Below are positions 34,227 through 43,530 of a stretch of 64,000 nucleotides of DNA, piece by piece. Source of the DNA: Favolaschia claudopus. Its lineage: Eukaryota; Basidiomycota; Agaricomycetes; Agaricales; Mycenaceae. The translations under genes and the position numbers were made by a program. Each line of letters opens with the position of its first letter. Position 1 is the stretch's first letter. The notes under the pieces are model-generated. The model was not told the origin of the DNA. It made no database searches and saw only the letters and a program-made list of their open reading frames with translations. The stretch covers positions 1 to 64,000 of the forward strand of contig JAWWNJ010000002.1 in NCBI GenBank assembly GCA_037176885.1. Direction: 5' to 3'.

Positions 34227-37200
34227 TCACACCTGAGCTGGAGTTGAAGAGCGGGCACGGAAGGGAAGGGAATCGAAGGCAGTGACAGCAATGGACCGAG
34301 GTTTGGAGGGGTATTTGCGGTAGAATGCAGCGACAGCGTCCGGGGCAAAGACATTAGAATGCTTCACCCATTGATCATGGGACGGGTCATAACCCTTCCA
34401 GTGAACCCAGTACCATAGACTCCCGTAGCGGACCTTGGCGTCCAGTATCTCCTCAACTTCCCATTGCTTGTCACCAGGGAGGTCGAGGACCGGTGGCGGC
34501 TCTTCATGTCTAGGGCGAGTGGGGAATGGATCGGCTTCCACAAGCTCAAGTTTCACGACAGGGAATACAGGATGGAGGGCAGAGTAGCGGGGCGGCAGCT
34601 CCAGTTTGAAGGCACCATTACCAACGACCTTCAGAACTCTGAAGGGGCCGATACGCCGGTGGGAGAATTTCACCGAAGGGCGGGTGGTGCGGATGTCGGA
34701 GGCATCAACCCACACCCGGTCACCGACCTTGATGTCTGGAGCTGGTGTCCGCCGGCGGTCATAGTACTGCTTGTACTCTGCTTTGGCCTTGACAAGTGCT
34801 GCCTTCGCCTCGGAAACCCCTGACGCAATCCGATCGTGGAACTCGTTCACAGCCTCCAACCTAGAACGTGCAGCGTGGGGCTCAAAGCCCATCCGTGGAA
34901 GCCGGCCAGTGTCCGTCATGAACGGTACCTGCTGCGTGGAGGAGTGCATGTGGTTGTTGTACGCAAACTCCGCTGCAGGTAGCAGCTCATCCCAGTCGTC
35001 CTGCTTGTAATTGGTGAAGAGCCGGACGTACTGCTCGAGTTCCTGGTTAACGCGCTCCCTTTGGCCATCAGTCTGCGGGTGGTAGGCCGTAGAAGTGGCT
35101 GGGGTGACCCCAACGAGGCGCCAAAGCTCGCGCGTGAACTCTGCAATGAACTGGGTGCCGCGATCCGAGATGTACTTCTCCGGCAGGCCATGGTGGCGCC
35201 AGACGTTCCGGTAGTACAGCCGAGCAGCACCAACCGCGTCAATGGTGCTGTGACACTCCATGAAGTGCGCTCTCTTCCCAAGGGCACAGACAACGACCAT
35301 GACTGCATCGTATCCATGGGCCTCGGGAAGCTCGACGATAAAGTCGACTGACACAGTGTGCCAGCGCTCTTCTGGGATCTCTGTGGGGTGGAGCTCACCA
35401 ATCGGCAGTCGACGAAGCGCCTTGGTGCGGCAGCACAAGTCACAAGTCGCGACATACCGACCGACATGGCGCGACAGTTGGGGCCACCAGTAGTTCCGAG
35501 ACACGAGCTCCAGGGTCTTGAAACGACCGGCATGGCCTGCAACGCGCGTGTCATGGTGCTGCTCCAGGATGCGTCGGCGGAGGTCCTTGTCTCGGGGGAC
35601 GACAATCTTCCCCCGGAAGTAAAGGAGTCCACCTTCAATACACCATTCCGAAGACCGGGCAGACCGCACACCTCGGGCCTTGAGGAGTTCCTTCGCAGTC
35701 AGAGCAATGGGCTCTTCAAGGTCGGGGTCTCCGGCAAGCGCATCACAAATGTCGCGCAGGAGGGGAGCCTCAGGGCCAGCAATAACCAGGGCCTCGGTGG
35801 CCCGAACGTGGAACAGCTCGGGTCGAAGCAGGGTAACGTCCTGGTTATCGTCCTGCACTCCATGGTCCGGTCTCCGAGAAAGCGCGTCGGGGCGACCCAT
35901 GAGGCGACCCGGTTGGTGGTGCAGCGAGAAGTCGAAACGGGAGAGGTAGAGAGACCACCGAGCTTGGCGACGGTTGAGCTTCTGGGCCTTCCGGAAATAT
36001 TCCAGGTTTTTGTGGTCCGTCCAGATCTCAACCGGGTGCTGCGCACCCTCAAGGAAGTGGCGCCACTCCTCAAGGGCTCGCACGATCGCAAGCATCTCCT
36101 TGTCGTGAATCTCGTAATTCCGCTGCACCTCGTTCAGGCTTTTGGAGTAGAACGCAACCGGATGCCACTTGCCATCGTCACCCTGCTGGGAGAGGACGGC
36201 ACCGGTGGCATAGTCAGAGCTGTCAGCCTCGAGCCGGTACGGGCGTTCGGGGTTTGGGAGAACCAGAACGGGGTCCCGAGTCACCCGCCGCTTGAGCTCG
36301 TCAAAGGCAGCTTGCTCTTCAGGCCCCCAGGTCCAGGCAATGCCCTTCTTGGTGAGTCTGAAGAGGGCTTGAGCAACGTCTGAGAAGCCCGCAATGAACC
36401 GGCGGTAGAAGTTTGTGAAGCCAAGGAACTGCTGCACATCCTTCTTATTCTCAGGCGCTGGCCAAGCTGCCACTCCTGCAACCTTTACAGGGTCCATCTC
36501 GACGTGGTTGTGGGAGATAATCACGCCAAGGTACTCAATGGAGGTCCGCTCAAACTCACACTTCTCGGCTCGAAGGTAAAGCTTGTTTGCGCGAAGCCTC
36601 CGCAGGACCTCTCGGACGATCTCTCGATGCCGACGGATGTCTGAGTGGGCAATGAGAATATCGTCGAGGTAGACCATGACGTCGCCAGAGAGGATAAGAT
36701 CCTGGAAGATGTCGTTCATCATGGTCTGGAAGGTTGCAGGGGAGTTGGTCAGACCAAAGTACATGACCAGTGGCTCAAACAGTCCCCGGTTGGTCCGGAA
36801 TGCTGCCTTCCACTCGTCGCCTTCACGGATTCGAACGTTGTTAAAGCCCCATCGGACATTGAGCTTCGTGAAGTACCGGGCTCCCCTGAGTCGGTTGATG
36901 AGGTCATTGATCAGGGGGAGCGGGTAACGATTCTTCACGGTCATAGCGTTTAAAGCTCGATAGTCCTGTACGAACCGAAGTCCGCCGTCCTTCTTCTTGA
37001 CGAAGAAGACGGGTGAGGCCATAGGTGATTTTGACGGTCGAATCCGGCCAGTGCCAAGTCCCTCCTCAATGAAGGCATCAAGTTCCTTCTGTTCGAGAGG
37101 CGAGATTGGGTAGACCTTGCAGTTCGTGGGTTTAGAGTCCAGCACGAGCTCAATGGCATGGTCCCAGGATCGGCGTTCAGGCAGCGAGTCAAAGGACTCC

Positions 37201-37445
37201 TTGTTGAAAACATCGTCAAACTCTCGGGCCCATTCGGGAACGTCCGAGCGCGCCGGGGCTGAGTTTTTGGCGTATGCCTCAGCCAGGCGCTGGGAGACGG
37301 TGCTTCCAGCACGGATATCCTCAGAAGGCAGGAACTGGGTGTAGAACACCCGGTCTCCCGGCTCAAGGGGGTCATCCACTTCATCCGCATCATCCACTTC
37401 ATCCACATCATCCTCATCATCATCCTCGTTGATACGCGTGGTCAA
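34227..37445 (-). CDS. Gypsy B pol, RT-RNaseH-IN-chromodomain part
   Basis: 1,072 residues open. RT with catalytic YLDD at about residues 259-262, RNase H ([17 protein letters not shown]), the H-H-C-C integrase zinc region (GHAG...CDLC), integrase core D (VDFIVE, ~698), D (SDRGTQF, ~761), E (QRERVN, ~796), and a C-terminal chromodomain ([10 protein letters not shown]...WVHWKGY) at about 985-1040, which marks it as a chromovirus. The chromodomain would direct insertion to marked chromatin. The apparent ATG at 37445 lies in element X sequence and is not the native start. The native upstream part (protease) is at 39268-40250. Confidence 0.93.
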   Translation of the reverse strand: MTTRINEDDDEDDVDEVDDADEVDDPLEPGDRVFYTQFLPSEDIRAGSTVSQRLAEAYAKNSAPARSDVPEWAREFDDVFNKESFDSLPERRSWDHAIELVLDSKPTNCKVYPISPLEQKELDAFIEEGLGTGRIRPSKSPMASPVFFVKKKDGGLRFVQDYRALNAMTVKNRYPLPLINDLINRLRGARYFTKLNVRWGFNNVRIREGDEWKAAFRTNRGLFEPLVMYFGLTNSPATFQTMMNDIFQDLILSGDVMVYLDDILIAHSDIRRHREIVREVLRRLRANKLYLRAEKCEFERTSIEYLGVIISHNHVEMDPVKVAGVAAWPAPENKKDVQQFLGFTNFYRRFIAGFSDVAQALFRLTKKGIAWTWGPEEQAAFDELKRRVTRDPVLVLPNPERPYRLEADSSDYATGAVLSQQGDDGKWHPVAFYSKSLNEVQRNYEIHDKEMLAIVRALEEWRHFLEGAQHPVEIWTDHKNLEYFRKAQKLNRRQARWSLYLSRFDFSLHHQPGRLMGRPDALSRRPDHGVQDDNQDVTLLRPELFHVRATEALVIAGPEAPLLRDICDALAGDPDLEEPIALTAKELLKARGVRSARSSEWCIEGGLLYFRGKIVVPRDKDLRRRILEQHHDTRVAGHAGRFKTLELVSRNYWWPQLSRHVGRYVATCDLCCRTKALRRLPIGELHPTEIPEERWHTVSVDFIVELPEAHGYDAVMVVVCALGKRAHFMECHSTIDAVGAARLYYRNVWRHHGLPEKYISDRGTQFIAEFTRELWRLVGVTPATSTAYHPQTDGQRERVNQELEQYVRLFTNYKQDDWDELLPAAEFAYNNHMHSSTQQVPFMTDTGRLPRMGFEPHAARSRLEAVNEFHDRIASGVSEAKAALVKAKAEYKQYYDRRRTPAPDIKVGDRVWVDASDIRTTRPSVKFSHRRIGPFRVLKVVGNGAFKLELPPRYSALHPVFPVVKLELVEADPFPTRPRHEEPPPVLDLPGDKQWEVEEILDAKVRYGSLWYWVHWKGYDPSHDQWVKHSNVFAPDAVAAFYRKYPSKPRSIAVTAFDSLPFRARSSTPAQV

Positions 37446-39267
37446 TTTTGCGCGTATTTATCTAGCTTTTGTAGTGACTTGTGGCACAAATACCCATATT
37501 AGCTGCATGGCACTAAGGGCTTTACTCGACTATCAATAGGAAGTCAGTACTCCTGTTCATGGTGACTTGAAGGAGGATCAGAGTGAGCTCCGAGCTGCTG
37601 GTCGTAAACGTTACTGGAGATAATCATAGAGGCCCGCGGCACACGGAGTAACCCAAGGTTTTGGGTATTGTAAGAGTAACAGATGAAGACTGAGTTGAAG
37701 TGCAGTCTGGACTTGTAGTAAAGCAAGACGGAATGTCGGAGGAAGGCCCGCGGAGTATCCAAACGAAAGGTCTATGAGATACATAGACGCCGCGGACCTG
37801 CCGAAGACTTACAGACGAGTTGCCGCACCAATGTACCTTGAACATAAGGGTGCCAGACGTTGGATCAACGGCAGGGTGATGCCTCAGATCTGGAACAGTG
37901 ATTGCGGACATCCATCATGTCACGGAGAATACTCCGCGGACTCGGCATGTACATCACGGAAGCATTTTCCTGTATGCCGCTGATGAGATAGTTTGACGCT
38001 GAAGCATAGGAATGTCTTAGACGGTGATCTGATGGTCTGGAAACAGAACTAGGGATCTAGAAAGGTCTAGACGGAGTGGAGCAACCATATGATTTAGAGG
38101 ATCTACATGGATGCCGGGGAGACACGTCGGAGCGGAACAGTGATACACATCCGCGGATGACCAAGATAGTGATTCAACCGTGAGATGGTCAGAATAGATG
38201 ACTTTTCATGGACGGATCGTGACGATTCAGAGCGGCAGACGGCTGCTAGACCTACGTATACCCAATCCCAACTCAATTGTTTCTGTATCTTGACTCAGAT
38301 TTGTTTACATCATGTATTTTCTTGGCATTAGTATAAAAGGCCATGTATTTCTCGTCGTTTGTCCAGTTCATCACGCGCAGGTCATTGACGGCGTTGGTGT
38401 ACTCAGGCAGGGACGTAGAGGCATTTAAATTGGAGTTATCTGCTTGCTAGTTTTTGTCTTCATTAGGAACGATTTGTTGAAGTTCAGACAAGTGTGAATT
38501 AAGACTTAAGTTTCTAGAAGCGTTCACCCGCGGAAACTTTGGACTGTGGAGTTTTGTCGTGGCATAGCCAACCCAGTAACCTTCCAAGGACTTGGCCCGC
38601 TTGAGCATTGCTCGCCCCCATTTACCAGTGTTGTGTTTGACTGGTCCACTTAACCCGCGGACTACTCAGAATCAGTTGAAGTGAAAGTGTGCTTAAGAGT
38701 GAACTAGTATCTCCCCAAGTTGAAGAGAGTAGACGATCTATCCGCGGACGCATCGTGTTCAGACTTGCCTGCACGTAACCTGACGGGATACGATTAGTGC
38801 CTTGGAGCTTGTGCTATATAAAGGAGTGTCAAACGTACCTGAGAGCTTGGAAGTTCAGGTCTACAGTCGCAGTGGCACTGTAAGAAGTGTGTGTACGAGG
38901 CATTTCTAGCAATTGGCTGGTGTCTAATATATTCAATTCGCCCTGACTGTTGGAGTTCCTCCCAGTCTTGTATCCTAAAAACTGATATACCTTGTTCATT
39001 GGAAAGTCCGCGGACGGATTTCCTCTAAACTATAGTCAGTAAAGAACTTGTTTTGCGTCAGTTCAGACCAGTAGACGAAGTTGAACTACATCTGGATTTC
39101 GGATTGGACCCCACGAACTCAATAGGAAGCACTTGGTGTATCTTGTTGAGACATATATAAGTGTTGGAGTGTTGTGTGTGTTGGTTGAGTTGTTTGTGTG
39201 TTTTGTAGTGGATTAGTCCATTGCGCACTTTGCATCTCATATCGATATATTCAAGTGCAGCGTTTCA
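37430..39267 (+). mobile_element. Element X, copy 2 (1,838 bp), inside gypsy B pol
   Basis: It starts TGATACGCG and ends GCGTTTCA, i.e. TG...CA, with TCGT on both sides (37426-37429 and 39268-39271). Removing it and one TCGT keeps the pol frame through an acidic linker. Nine CCGCGG sites occur (about 37633, 37749, 37791, 37936, 38153, 38528, 38655, 38740, 39008), far more than chance. TATA boxes at about 38332 and 38816 point the same way as the TG...CA reading. There is no ORF of note. It fits a long solo LTR or an LTR-only element; no internal retroelement sequence was found in the window. The alternative border GCGT (37436-37439, 39260-39263) cannot be excluded. Confidence 0.75.
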
Positions 39268-40250
39268 TCGTAGTCCGGAAACAGCTCTGGCAGGTCATCG
39301 TATTCATCTTCGCCTAAGTCTATGGCACAGATGGATGGAAGGGGACCAAGCCGGAGCTGCCGGAGGATCTCAGCGGCCAGGCGGGACTCTCGGCGTGCAG
39401 CACGAGCCTCCAGGCGAACCTCAGTGCGGCACGTAGAGCACTCGCTGGGGCATCTGCTCATCTTGACCTCTCGGGTGTCCCAGTCGATCTCCGGGTTATG
39501 CTTCCGGAGCCAGGAGTAGCCGAGGATGAGCTTCTGCTTCCCAAGACGGGTAACAGCGAGCTGCATGCGCTCAGAGTGACCACGATACTGCAGCACGACG
39601 TCAGCCACCTCGCGGATCGCACCAGCCTCATTTGGCGAGCCATCCACATTGAAAACTGGAATGGGCTGTGCAAGGCGGCGGAGGGGGAGGCCGGACTTAG
39701 CTGCGAACTCAGAGTCAATGAAGTCTGAGGTGGCACCACAGTCAACGAGACCTTCGAGGGAAAGCTTGGTGGCGTCCTGGACTGCCTGAATCTCAAGGGG
39801 GAGATGCAGGGAGTTGGCACCGGGTGCAGCAGCAACAGTATAGCGCTGAGGAAGTCTACGTTCCCAAGGCTTTCGCCGGATGCGTGGGGAACGGAGGGGG
39901 GCAGGGGGTACGTCTTTCATTTCGGCAGGTTCAACAGATGTAACATTGGCAGACTCATCATACAAACATGCGAAACGATTAGGAGACGCGATCGAGGGCG
40001 TACCGCTCACTCGTCGCGTGGGAGAAAACCCTGCTCTTCCTCGGCGGCTACAGACTCCGGCTCAGGCAGCGAGTCGGTGGTGGCAACCCGAGCCACCAGT
40101 TCGGAGAGGAGCTCGGACCCAAGCTGACGAATGACCTCGTCAAGGACATCAGCGGCTCGGACGTCAGCCGGGGTGGGGCAATCCCGGGCCAGGTGTGGAC
40201 CGCCGCATCGGTAGCAGCCACGGGGAGGTCCTCTCCCGGAGCGCGTGCGA
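39268..40250 (-). CDS. Gypsy B pol, protease part (-1 frame, cut by X)
   Basis: The frame is open from 40250 down to the X border and lies in -1 relative to gag. From the gag end it reads ...SGTPSIASPNRFACLYD and then the retropepsin signature LVDCGATSDFID with LILGYSWL downstream. The end near X is acidic (DDLPELFPDY), joining the acidic start of the RT part. The D-C-G-A active site fits Ty3-type proteases. Confidence 0.88.
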
Positions 40251-41140
40251 TCAACGTCCATGGGGACTACCTGCGGAGGAGCATGCGCAGGAGCTGGCAT
40301 GGCCCGAGGAGGAGGTGCAGGGACAACAGGGAAGACACCTGCTGGACGTGAGCGAGCGGCTGGCGGAGCTGAGGGGGCTTTCGGGAGAAGCCCAGCAGCA
40401 CGAGCCCGCACGTGCGATTCGTACTGGCGGTACGCTCGGGTACGCCAAGCCATGTAGTCGCGGAGGTCTGGGGGGTCGCTGGACGAGGTGATGGCCGCAT
40501 TGATGGCAGGGTCAAGGCCAGAGCGGAACTTGGTGACCTTGACCAACGCGTCAGCAAACCCAGCAAGGTCGAAGAGGTCTTCAAAGTCATCAGTGTACTT
40601 GAAGACATCCCGGGAGCCCATATAGTATGCCCTAGACTCGAGTTTGTGTAGGGCGTGGTCCTGCTCGTTCTCCTCGACAAAGCGTGAGCAGAACTCCTTG
40701 GTGAAGGCGTCCCAGGTGAGGAAGGGGAAAGGGGTTTTGATGGACATGCGCTCAGCCCATTTTTGCGCAGAGTCTTTGGACATAAAGGACATGGTGAAAC
40801 GCACTGCCTTTTCCTCAGACATGTCGCCGCCTTCGACAAACGCCTCCGGAACCAGTCGGATGTAAGTCCGAGCTGAGTGAAGGAAGGCCCGGCCAGCCGA
40901 GCGGTCGCCGTCAAAGACGAAAGGGGGGTTCGGTCGAAGGACCGTTTTTGCTGCCGGGGTGAGGTTGGCAAAGAGTCCTGGACTCTCGGCCGGAGGCTCT
41001 GGAGGAGCGGCAGGGGTCGGAGCAGTAGTAGTGGGAGGATTGGCAGCGGTTTGAAAAAGCTCGACCAGACGGTCAACAGTCCTCTCGAGCCTATCCATCC
41101 GCTCGGCGGCGGCTGCAGCAGCGGCGGCAGAGTCGGTCAT
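40007..41140 (-). CDS. Gypsy B gag (377 aa)
   Basis: Starts MTDSAAAAAAAAERMDRLER, a short coil. A retrotransposon gag core follows (ARTYIRLVPEAF, AQKWAERM, FTKEFCSRF) at about residues 80-220. A Pro/Ala-rich linker comes next, then a CCHC zinc knuckle (CYRCGGPHLARDC) near residue 320. It ends ...EEEQGFLPRDE, just past the slippery heptamer. Confidence 0.92.
   Translation of the reverse strand: MTDSAAAAAAAAERMDRLERTVDRLVELFQTAANPPTTTAPTPAAPPEPPAESPGLFANLTPAAKTVLRPNPPFVFDGDRSAGRAFLHSARTYIRLVPEAFVEGGDMSEEKAVRFTMSFMSKDSAQKWAERMSIKTPFPFLTWDAFTKEFCSRFVEENEQDHALHKLESRAYYMGSRDVFKYTDDFEDLFDLAGFADALVKVTKFRSGLDPAINAAITSSSDPPDLRDYMAWRTRAYRQYESHVRARAAGLLPKAPSAPPAARSRPAGVFPVVPAPPPRAMPAPAHAPPQVVPMDVDRTRSGRGPPRGCYRCGGPHLARDCPTPADVRAADVLDEVIRQLGSELLSELVARVATTDSLPEPESVAAEEEQGFLPRDE
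40025..40031 (-). promoter_or_regulatory. Candidate -1 frameshift heptamer G GGT TTT (gypsy B)
   Basis: In the gag frame CAG GGT TTT CTC gives X XXY YYZ = G GGT TTT, five codons before the gag stop. The pol frame is in -1 and open from 40250. Slippage yields GFSPTRRVSGTPS, which runs straight into the protease region. Confidence 0.65.
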
Positions 41141-41283
41141 GGTGGGTTCCAGAGAGGGGGAGGAGGGGGCAAGATTCGCGGTTTGCGCGTCCGAGACAGC
41201 AGAGGAGGAGTCCGACGAAGCGTCTGAAAAATCGCCAAAGCGCGCAATCTTGACCAGTTAATCCCTTGGAGCCTTTCTTCTGC

Positions 41284-41630
41284 TGTAAGGGCAACCTTTA
41301 GGACCCGAGATGTCTCGAGGGTCTAGCGAGGGAGAATCCAAAGAGAAGAAAGGCTAAGGATTCCCACGCTAGGTGTGGCAAACATATACTAACTAGTTCC
41401 CACAGGGCCGGGTCAACCGGCAATAGTCTCTGGCCCGGTCACAAGCTAAGTCCCAGCTTGATGACGTGTTTGATGGAGCTCCAGAACTATGATGTAATTG
41501 GCCTTGGGCAAAAGGTCTCAAGGCAATTTGCATCATGCTGTGCAGATCAGGGGAATGATGTAATGGGACTTGGGCAGAAGTGCCTAAGTCCCTTTGCGTC
41601 ATGCTGCGCAGAAAGGAGGTTCCCCTGACA
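41284..41630 (-). repeat. 5' LTR of gypsy B (347 bp, short form)
   Basis: Identical to the other LTR as far as read, minus the 60 bp block. The outer flank is GGTGG. Confidence 0.93.
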
Positions 41631-41635
41631 GGTGG

Positions 41636-42285
41636 CAATGTTAAACCACTACACCAAACCGGACATGCGCGGGTTGTATTCGTTAACAGTACGTGGTGGC
41701 CACTCCAAGTCTACAAGAACCATGTTCTCTTATAATTTCTTTCTCTTTTGACGTTTGAGCGACTTGTCATTTTCACACACGAACACAACAGGCAATCTAA
41801 ACTCGTACTCATCGCCCTCTCAATATCCTAGCGGCTGCCGGCCACTTTCACCAACCCAGCGAGTTGGCGAAACCTCACCACCAGCTGCCGTCTCTTTTGT
41901 GCGACAATCAATGACCACTGCACAGAACATCCGTGTTCTCAGCCATGTACGCCAGAAGCGCTTCACGACCTTCAAGCACCTCGCCGTGTTGTTTGAGTTT
42001 CTCGTCGCAGCTTGCGAAATCCCCGTAATATAGCCTGAAAGGTTTGAGGAACCTATATTGAAGGAGCAGAGGAAGAAAAGTGTCGTCCTCCAGGGAGCAA
42101 TCTTTATGCCCCTTTTTTACCAGTGCTGAAAGGTACCCTACAAACAGAGCATGGCTGCCGGCATGGCCACCAAATACCTGGCGTTCTGAGAATTTGTCAG
42201 CCTCTATATACGAAAATATACACCATAAACACCGTATTTACTGAGAGCATGTCTAAACAAACACTTTTGGCAGCTCAGAAGGATA
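41636..42285. other. Flank with tRNA A-box-like sequence; no supported gene
   Basis: Minus strand 41656-41646 reads TGGTGTAGTGG, a perfect A-box. Joined across the GGTGG duplication it would continue into CCACCTCTCG at 33781. This resembles the 5' half of a tRNA gene (Glu-like, uncertain). No B-box in proper spacing was found. The rest of the interval has no supported ORF. Confidence 0.4.
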
Positions 42286-42287
42286 TA

Positions 42288-43528
42288 CTCGGCGTTATCA
42301 AAAGTAACCGAATTTCGAGAAGTTGCTAATAAATACAACGATTTACAACTTGTAGTAGAACCAAAATGTATGTGAGGGTACTTAGAAATCTAATATCTAG
42401 TATGTCCACCTTCGGCATCCACAACAGCGGCCATAACGTCTGGCAAACGCTCGAAATAATGATTGATTTCCTTAATAGGAATCTCCTCCCATTCCTCCCG
42501 GATTGCGGCGCAAAGCTCGTTGAAATTGGTGGGCTGACGAGGGCGGGAACGAATCCTAGTTTTGAGAAGATGCCATACAGGCTCGATAGGACTGATATCC
42601 GGTGAACTGGGGGGGTAGGGGAAGACAGGAATGCCGTGATTGGCGAGCCATGCACAAGTTGACTTGGCGGTGTGCGAGGACGCCCCGTCCTGCTGGAAAT
42701 GGAATTTCGGTATCTTCTTCTTCATTTTCTGGAAGAACGGAAGCAGGGTTTTCTCCAACACCTGCTCCTGGTACCTCTGCGCTGTCATCCCGCCCCCTTT
42801 TCCGCCCGGATATTCCAGCATCACAACCGGACCTTTTACCCCCCAACCAACAATCCCCCAAATCATCACCCGAACGTTGGACTGCTTGAATGTACCAACA
42901 CAGCAGTCCTCATCGAACTCTTCACCAGCTCGCCGCGTCACATAAACCCGTCCGCACTTTTCTCCGAGGACAACATAAGCTTCATCGGAGAAAAACCGTG
43001 TTTTCCACAGCCGGAGAGAGTCGTGAAGGTGCTTTTCGGCATGCGCGAGACGTTTAGCCCTCGAGGCAGCTGATATGAAGGGAACCTTGCGCGCGACGCG
43101 TCGGTGGAAGCCGTCCTCCGCCACCATCCGCCGCACTGATGAAGCGCTGACATTTGTTGACAGCTGATTGCCGATTGCTTGGAACGGGACGCGTCGTTGG
43201 GAAACCACAGCAGCTACAGCCTGTTTCTGAAGACTCTTGGTGCATTTTCGAGGCCGTCCGCGTCGTTGTAGATTTTCTGTAGAGCCGGTTTGTTGATATT
43301 TGTGCCACAGATCGTGTGCCGTAGTCGGGGCAATGTCGTAGCGCCGGGCAGCTTCTGCAACGTTTCCTATGGTCTCCACAACACCCACAAAGCGATTTTT
43401 GGTTGCCTCGTCGAGTTGTCTGCGTGAAGTCTTCGCCTTGGGCATGGTGGTTGGGAAGAGACGCGTGCTGGAAGTTGACAGGTGTTGACGTGTGACATCA
43501 TAATTCGGTTACTTTTGGTAACACCGAG
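42288..43528 (-). mobile_element. Tc1-type DNA transposon, complete (1,241 bp)
   Basis: The terminal inverted repeats are 27 bp (42288-42314 and 43502-43528), starting CTCGG(C/T)GTTA, with two mismatches. The TA duplications are 42286-42287 and 43529-43530. A single uninterrupted transposase gene fills the element. This looks autonomous and recent. Confidence 0.95.
42390..43445 (-). CDS. Tc1/mariner-superfamily transposase (351 aa, DD34E)
   Basis: The N-terminal half is a pair of helix-turn-helix units (about residues 8-55 and 70-115) separated by a GRPR motif (residues 63-66), for TIR binding. The DDE catalytic core has D154 (FFSDEAY), D253 (FQQDGASSH) and E288 (SPDISPIEPVW), with 34 residues between the last two. 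The length is typical for Tc1 (about 340-360). There is no intron, no stop and no frameshift. It cuts and pastes the element at TA sites. Confidence 0.96.
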   Translation of the reverse strand: MPKAKTSRRQLDEATKNRFVGVVETIGNVAEAARRYDIAPTTAHDLWHKYQQTGSTENLQRRGRPRKCTKSLQKQAVAAVVSQRRVPFQAIGNQLSTNVSASSVRRMVAEDGFHRRVARKVPFISAASRAKRLAHAEKHLHDSLRLWKTRFFSDEAYVVLGEKCGRVYVTRRAGEEFDEDCCVGTFKQSNVRVMIWGIVGWGVKGPVVMLEYPGGKGGGMTAQRYQEQVLEKTLLPFFQKMKKKIPKFHFQQDGASSHTAKSTCAWLANHGIPVFPYPPSSPDISPIEPVWHLLKTRIRSRPRQPTNFNELCAAIREEWEEIPIKEINHYFERLPDVMAAVVDAEGGHTRY

Positions 43529-43530
43529 TA

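Larger units (their letters stand above)
33782..41630 (-). mobile_element. Ty3/gypsy chromovirus B, complete, with X inserted
   Basis: LTRs at 33782-34188 (407 bp) and 41284-41630 (347 bp) are bounded TGTCAGGGG...CCTTACA on the element strand. The 5 bp TSD is GGTGG at 33777-33781 and 41631-41635. Outside a 60 bp indel I see no difference between the LTRs. The indel lies between two direct repeats of CTAGCGAGGGAGAATCC, so recombination or slippage removed it from one LTR. A polypurine tract (AAGGGGGGGAGTGA) sits next to the 3' LTR. Gag and pol are open apart from the X insertion at 37430-39267. This is a very recent insertion now disabled by a still younger one. Confidence 0.95.

Noticed and set aside
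35358..36383. 341-codon plus frame opposite gypsy B pol
   Set aside because: It mirrors the conserved RT/RNase H coding strand. Codon use and motifs are all on the minus strand.
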